From an uncultured Collinsella sp. (GTDB lineage: Bacteria > Actinomycetota > Coriobacteriia > Coriobacteriales > Coriobacteriaceae), in contig CAKUHA010000032.1 in NCBI GenBank assembly GCA_934655755.1, forward strand, positions 1 through 9,486: a stretch of DNA of 9,486 nucleotides, read 5' to 3'. Positions 6,522 to 9,486 of the stretch are shown piece by piece. The notes below the pieces were generated by a model. That model made no database searches. It was given only the letters and a program-made list of their open reading frames with translations, and was not told where the DNA came from. The position numbers and the translations under genes were made by a program. The first letter of the stretch is position 1; each line of letters starts with the position of its first letter.

Positions 6522-7864
6522 TGGCCGACCGCCGCGACGGGCGCGACAGCTCAATTTCGTTCTTCCGCATCATTGCCGTGTTCTGTGCCATCTGCGTGAT
6601 GGCCTACTTCATCTTTGCGCTGGCGACCGGAATCGAGCCCATTGCGACGGTTGTCGCCTGTGCTCTGCTCTGCATTTTCCTGTGCATCTTTATCTTTTTG
6701 ACGCTCAACCCCGATTCGGTGCGCTCGCAGTACACCGAGGAGACGCTCTCGGTTGCGTCGGCCATGCTCGAGGACATCAAGGGCGGCCTGACGCAGGAGT
6801 CGGCGCTGCTGGTGTGTCGTCGCATCCTGCCCGAGACGCGCGCCATGACCGTTGCCATCACCGATGAGAGCAACGTGTTGGCCTGTGCGGGCGAGTTCGA
6901 GGAAAAGCTGCTGCCCGATTCGCCCATCCATACGCTTGCCACGCGCTACGTCATTGAGCATGGCATCGTGCAGTCGTTCAATCGCGTGGTGGACGTCGTC
7001 GGTTCGGACGGCACTCACAACCAGGTCCCTGCCGGCATCATCGCGCCTATTAAGGTAGGCGACCGCACCGTCGGCACGCTCAAGTTTTACTATCGCACGC
7101 CGCGCGCCGTCGACCGCACCCAGTATGCGCTCGCTTCTGGCTTTGCCGAGATCCTGTCCACGCAGCTCGCCATCCACGAGCTCGAGGTGCAAAAGGAGCT
7201 CACGGCCCGTGCCGAGGTTCGCGCCCTGCAAGCGCAGATCAATCCGCACTTTCTGTTCAACACGCTCAACACCATCGCGTCCTTTACGCGCACCGACCCG
7301 CTGCGGGCCCGCGAGCTGCTGCGCGAATTCTCGTCGTTCTATCGCGCCACGCTCGACAACTCGGGGTCGCTCATTCCGGTCTCGCGCGAGGTGGCCCAGA
7401 CCAAGCGTTACCTGACATTTGAGAAGGCGCGCTTTGGCGAGGACCGCGTACTGGCGACCTTCGATGTGTCTGAGGACGTCGAGGACACGCTGGTTCCGGC
7501 TTTCGTAATCCAACCGATCGTCGAGAACGCCGTGCGGCATGGCATGGGCGACGCCGACGCATTGGTGATTGACGTGTCGGTTCATCAGGATGGCGATGAC
7601 GCGATTCTGATTTCTGTTGCCGACAATGGTGTGGGCATGGACGAGGGCACCGCCGCCAGGTTGTTTGACGAGCGCTCCGCCCGCCCCGACGCCAGCTCCC
7701 CGCAAGGTGGCGGTGCCGGCGTGGCCATGCACAATATTTCTGAGCGCATCCATCGCTTTTATGGACCGCATTCCTATACGCGCGTCGAATCGGCGCGGGG
7801 CAAGGGCACCAAAGTGCTCTTGCATCTTGATTTGTCGGAGAGCATCTTTGACATTCAAGAGTAA
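6521..7864 (+). CDS. LytS/YehU-type sensor histidine kinase with two membrane helices and GAF-like domain (system 2)
   Basis: This 447-residue kinase has two N-terminal membrane helices (about 14-35 and 41-62) with a loop of only a few residues. A GAF-like domain follows (about 85-205), then a linker and a His_kinase domain with NPHFLFNT (phospho-acceptor His243). The ATPase domain has an N box (ENAVRHG, Asn336), a G1 box (DNGVGM, Asp368 to Gly372) and a G2 box (GGGAGVAMHN, 396-405). All catalytic motifs are intact. It aligns along its length with the kinase at 490-1875, including ALASGFA, STQLA, ELTAR and RALQ around the linker, so the two arose by duplication. The sensor halves and the last ATPase segments have diverged most, which suggests different signals. 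Its ATG overlaps the glycosyltransferase stop; GGAGGG at 6509-6514 lies inside that gene six bases upstream. It should phosphorylate the LytTR regulator 72 bases downstream. Confidence 0.92.
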   Translation: MADRRDGRDSSISFFRIIAVFCAICVMAYFIFALATGIEPIATVVACALLCIFLCIFIFLTLNPDSVRSQYTEETLSVASAMLEDIKGGLTQESALLVCRRILPETRAMTVAITDESNVLACAGEFEEKLLPDSPIHTLATRYVIEHGIVQSFNRVVDVVGSDGTHNQVPAGIIAPIKVGDRTVGTLKFYYRTPRAVDRTQYALASGFAEILSTQLAIHELEVQKELTARAEVRALQAQINPHFLFNTLNTIASFTRTDPLRARELLREFSSFYRATLDNSGSLIPVSREVAQTKRYLTFEKARFGEDRVLATFDVSEDVEDTLVPAFVIQPIVENAVRHGMGDADALVIDVSVHQDGDDAILISVADNGVGMDEGTAARLFDERSARPDASSPQGGGAGVAMHNISERIHRFYGPHSYTRVESARGKGTKVLLHLDLSESIFDIQE

Positions 7865-7873
7865 AATAAAGGG

Positions 7874-7911
7874 CTACGGGCTCAACGCCAAACGGCGGAT
7901 GCCCGGCGTAG
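7874..7911 (+). other. Folded RNA candidate between kinase and regulator of system 2
   Basis: In the 72-base gap CTAC (7874-7877) pairs with GTAG (7908-7911), GGGC (7878-7881) with GCCC (7901-7904), and CGCC (7886-7889) with GGCG (7894-7897), making a stacked hairpin with small internal loops. No T-run follows, so it is not a terminator. It could set the kinase-to-regulator ratio by shielding the transcript or slowing ribosomes. Each stem is only four base pairs, so chance is possible. Confidence 0.3.
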
Positions 7912-7936
7912 TTTGTTGACGAAAGGTTTTATCCCT

Positions 7937-8653
7937 ATGCTGCGTGCGATGATTGTGGATGATGAGGCGCCGGCTCGCTCGGAGCTTCGCTTCTTGCTCG
8001 AGCAGACGGGCAAGATCGGCACGATCACAGAGGCGTCGAGCGTTCGCTCCGCCATTGAGATGCTCATGGAAAGTCGGGTCGATGTCGTGTTTCTCGACAT
8101 CTCGATGCCCGGTGCATCGGGCCTGCAGCTTGCCGAGGCGCTGCATAAGCTCAAGAACCCGCCAGCGATCGTTTTTGTGACCGCCTATAGCGACCATGCG
8201 GTCGAGGCGTTTGATGTCGATGCCGTCGACTATCTGATGAAGCCTGTCGAGGAAGCGCGTCTTGATCGCGCCATCGAGAAGGTTATACAGCGCAGCAAGC
8301 CCGTCACCGACAGCAAGGTGACTATCGAGCGCATCCCGGTGGAAAAGGGCGGCCGCAAGGTCCTCATCCCTGTGGACGACATTCGCTTTATCATGGCCAA
8401 GGACGATTACTCCTGCATCTACACCATCGACGATCGTTTTCTGTCGACGACCTCGCTGGCACAGTTCGAGGCCAAGCTGTGCGATTTTGGCTTCTTCCGC
8501 GTGCATCGCCGCTATATCGTGAACCTGGCGTGCGTCACGGACGTGGAGACGGTGCCTTCGGGTGCCATCCAGCTGGGCATTACGGGCGTTGACGAACGCG
8601 TGCCGGTTTCGCGCCGTCGTGTCGTGCCGCTCAAGAAGGCCCTGAGCCTGTAG
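7937..8653 (+). CDS. LytTR-family response regulator (system 2)
   Basis: This 238-residue DNA-binding regulator is the partner of the kinase upstream. The receiver domain has Asp8-Asp9, phospho-acceptor Asp54 in FLDISMPG, Thr82 and Lys102-Pro103. The C-terminal LytTR domain (about 136-235) has FFRVHRRYIVNL and PVSRRR, matching the core of the system 1 regulator. The start ATG 7937 is preceded by GAAAGG at 7921-7926 with a ten-base gap, somewhat long; TTG codons at 7913 and 7916 are in frame but would include that site, and ATG 7949 would cut into the first beta strand. The gene ends just before a strong terminator, so it closes the glycosyltransferase-kinase-regulator operon. The two regulators' recognition regions are similar enough that they might bind related sites, which is inference. 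Confidence 0.92.
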   Translation: MLRAMIVDDEAPARSELRFLLEQTGKIGTITEASSVRSAIEMLMESRVDVVFLDISMPGASGLQLAEALHKLKNPPAIVFVTAYSDHAVEAFDVDAVDYLMKPVEEARLDRAIEKVIQRSKPVTDSKVTIERIPVEKGGRKVLIPVDDIRFIMAKDDYSCIYTIDDRFLSTTSLAQFEAKLCDFGFFRVHRRYIVNLACVTDVETVPSGAIQLGITGVDERVPVSRRRVVPLKKALSL

Positions 8654-8659
8654 AACACT

Positions 8660-8711
8660 GGCCCCGCAGCTCTGTAGACCAAAATCGTCTACGGAGCCGT
8701 GGGGCCTTTTT
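8660..8711 (+). terminator. Strong intrinsic terminator after the system 2 operon
   Basis: Bases 8660-8679 pair with 8687-8706 as a 20-bp stem with one A-C mismatch and two G-T wobbles, a seven-base loop (8680-8686) and five T at 8707-8711. It begins six bases after the regulator stop and clearly ends the three-gene unit. Confidence 0.9.
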
Positions 8712-8755
8712 GATGTAGACGTTGGATACGAAATCGGTTTTGCGAAAGGGATCTC

Positions 8756-9223
8756 ATGAACAGTGCGGACGCCAAGCGCATCGACATCATCTCGGACACC
8801 CACGGCTATCTTTCTCCCGCGCTCCTGGATGAGCTGAAGGGCGCAGACCTGATCATTCACGCCGGAGACCTAACGTCCGAGATGGACTACGAACACTTAT
8901 GCACCATCGCCCCCGTGCGAGCGGTCCTAGGCAACAACGACTACTACCGAGACTACGGCCCCGATGTGGACCGTCTAGCCCTCTTTACCTACGAAGGTCT
9001 TAAATTCGCCGTAGCCCACTACCGCGAAGACCTCCCGGTGGGATCAGTAGACGTAGCCATCAACGGCCACACCCACGTAACCAAAGAAGCCCAAGTAGGC
9101 CGCTGCCTGGTCCTCAACCCCGGCAGCGCCAGCTACCCCAGAGGCACCAGAGGCCCCACCATGGCCAGAATGTTAGTAAAAGACGGCAAGATCCTTAGCA
9201 CCAAATTTATTGACCTAGAGTAA
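8756..9223 (+). CDS. YfcE/MJ0936-type metallophosphoesterase
   Basis: This 155-residue cytoplasmic phosphodiesterase-type protein carries the calcineurin-like motif set: SDTHG (Asp14, His16), HAGD (Asp38), GNND (59-62, Asn60), GHTH (His105, His107) and NPGS (121-124). These bind two metal ions. The usual His-Gly-His between GNND and GHTH reads Ala-His-Tyr (His88), so one ligand may differ. YfcE-like enzymes hydrolyse phosphodiesters in vitro and their physiological substrates are poorly known. The length is typical. The start ATG has AAAGGG at 8745-8750, five bases upstream. After about codon 38 codon use changes: six of eleven Val are GTA, Leu uses CTA and TTA, and three Arg are AGA, all rare in the neighbouring genes. 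It is flanked by terminators on both sides, so it is its own transcription unit and not part of system 2. Confidence 0.88.
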   Translation: MNSADAKRIDIISDTHGYLSPALLDELKGADLIIHAGDLTSEMDYEHLCTIAPVRAVLGNNDYYRDYGPDVDRLALFTYEGLKFAVAHYREDLPVGSVDVAINGHTHVTKEAQVGRCLVLNPGSASYPRGTRGPTMARMLVKDGKILSTKFIDLE

Positions 9224-9230
9224 CCGCAAC

Positions 9231-9266
9231 AAAAACGGGGGATGCACAAACGCATCCCCCGTTTTT
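9231..9266. terminator. Perfect bidirectional terminator after the metallophosphoesterase
   Basis: Bases 9231-9245 and 9252-9266 form a perfect 15-bp stem with a six-base loop. The stem is GC-rich at the top, and its outer end is A5 on the left and T5 on the right, so it should terminate transcription in both directions. It starts seven bases after the metallophosphoesterase stop. Confidence 0.9.
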
Positions 9267-9486
9267 CTTTGAGCCAAAGGCCGAGTTTCAACAAGAACCT
9301 TAGACAACCCCGCCGCGGAGAACGGGGACCCCGAGCCGCGAAGCGGCGAGCAACAAAGTCTTCGAAGAAAGTGACGGCAGGGAGGGTCTCCGGGGCTGTG
9401 GGGCGCGGGTTAAGTTTGTCGCGAGTTCCGCACGCAAAGGAAAGCACTTAATGTGCTTTCCGTCTTGCGCAGGACTGTAGAGCAGC
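9267..9486. other. 220-base non-coding stretch with several short palindromes
   Basis: No reading frame here has a credible start, ribosome site or family motif. The stretch holds CGGGGACCCCG (9323-9333), GCCGC/GCGGC (9335-9339 with 9343-9347, three-base loop), CTTCGAAG (9360-9367) and a larger hairpin at 9433-9469. I could not match it to a known RNA family. It may be a leader or trailer region of a gene beyond the window. Confidence 0.4.
9433..9469. terminator. Hairpin near the window end, possible terminator of a minus-strand gene or an operator
   Basis: GGAAAGCAC (9439-9447) and GTGCTTTCC (9453-9461) are perfect inverted copies around a five-base loop, and CGCAA (9433-9437) pairs with TTGCG (9465-9469) outside it across a small internal loop. 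Read on the minus strand the inner stem is followed by TTT, which would suit a weak terminator for a gene entering from the right. The same palindrome could be a protein-binding site. Only the pairing is certain. Confidence 0.4.

Noticed and set aside
6551..7858. Long minus-strand open frame of 435 codons
   Set aside because: It lies fully opposite the second kinase, whose motifs are unmistakable. Its composition (rich in Arg, His, Gly, Ala) is what the reverse strand of GC-rich codons gives, and no family motif is seen.
9133..9451. Two small open frames over the region after the metallophosphoesterase
   Set aside because: Both pass through the perfect terminator at 9231-9266, are rich in Arg and Lys, and lack ribosome sites and family motifs.
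1..9486. CRISPR arrays, tRNA or rRNA genes, insertion sequences and prophage genes
   Set aside because: No regularly spaced direct repeats, cloverleaf-like arms, transposase motifs or phage genes were seen on either strand.

Overview
The window looks like chromosome from a Collinsella-type member of the Coriobacteriia (Actinomycetota). The basis is GC-rich coding sequence with mostly G or C at third codon positions, AAGGGG/AAGGAGG ribosome binding sites, and the style of its paired LytS/LytTR regulators. The genus is an impression from the sequence, not a database result. Every gene I can support is on the + strand. No tRNA, rRNA, CRISPR array, transposase or phage gene is visible.

Layout: (1) 1-372 is the 3' end of an amidohydrolase-family enzyme, closed by a strong hairpin terminator (424-459). 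(2) 490-2648 holds a LytS-type sensor histidine kinase and a LytTR response regulator (system 1). (3) 2742-3686 encodes a protein of the zinc-dependent phospholipase C family with no export signal. (4) 3687-3917 is non-coding and carries a 65-nt, nearly perfect long hairpin. (5) 3918-5168 encodes a 12-helix transporter of the UMF1/Atg22-like major facilitator family. (6) 5337-8653 is a three-gene unit: a GT-A-fold glycosyltransferase whose stop codon overlaps the start of a second LytS-type kinase by one base, followed by a second LytTR regulator (system 2) and a strong terminator (8660-8711). (7) 8756-9223 encodes a YfcE/MJ0936-type metallophosphoesterase with unusual codon use in its last three quarters, closed by a perfect 15-bp terminator. 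(8) 9267-9486 is non-coding, rich in palindromes, and I cannot assign it.

The main point is two full, clearly paralogous LytS/LytT systems about 5 kb apart, with a transporter, a phospholipase-like protein and a glycosyltransferase between or alongside them. Both kinases have a reduced membrane part: two helices joined by a short loop, instead of the multi-helix 5TMR-LYT sensor of classical LytS, followed by a GAF-like domain. Known LytS/LytTR pairs respond to membrane state or small carboxylates such as pyruvate and often control a nearby transporter or envelope gene. By analogy these may control the neighbouring transporter and glycosyltransferase, but no operator shared by the promoters could be proved by eye. 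Both regulatory operons also have a terminator-like hairpin just upstream of the first ribosome binding site, which could be ordinary termination of the preceding gene or a leader control element.
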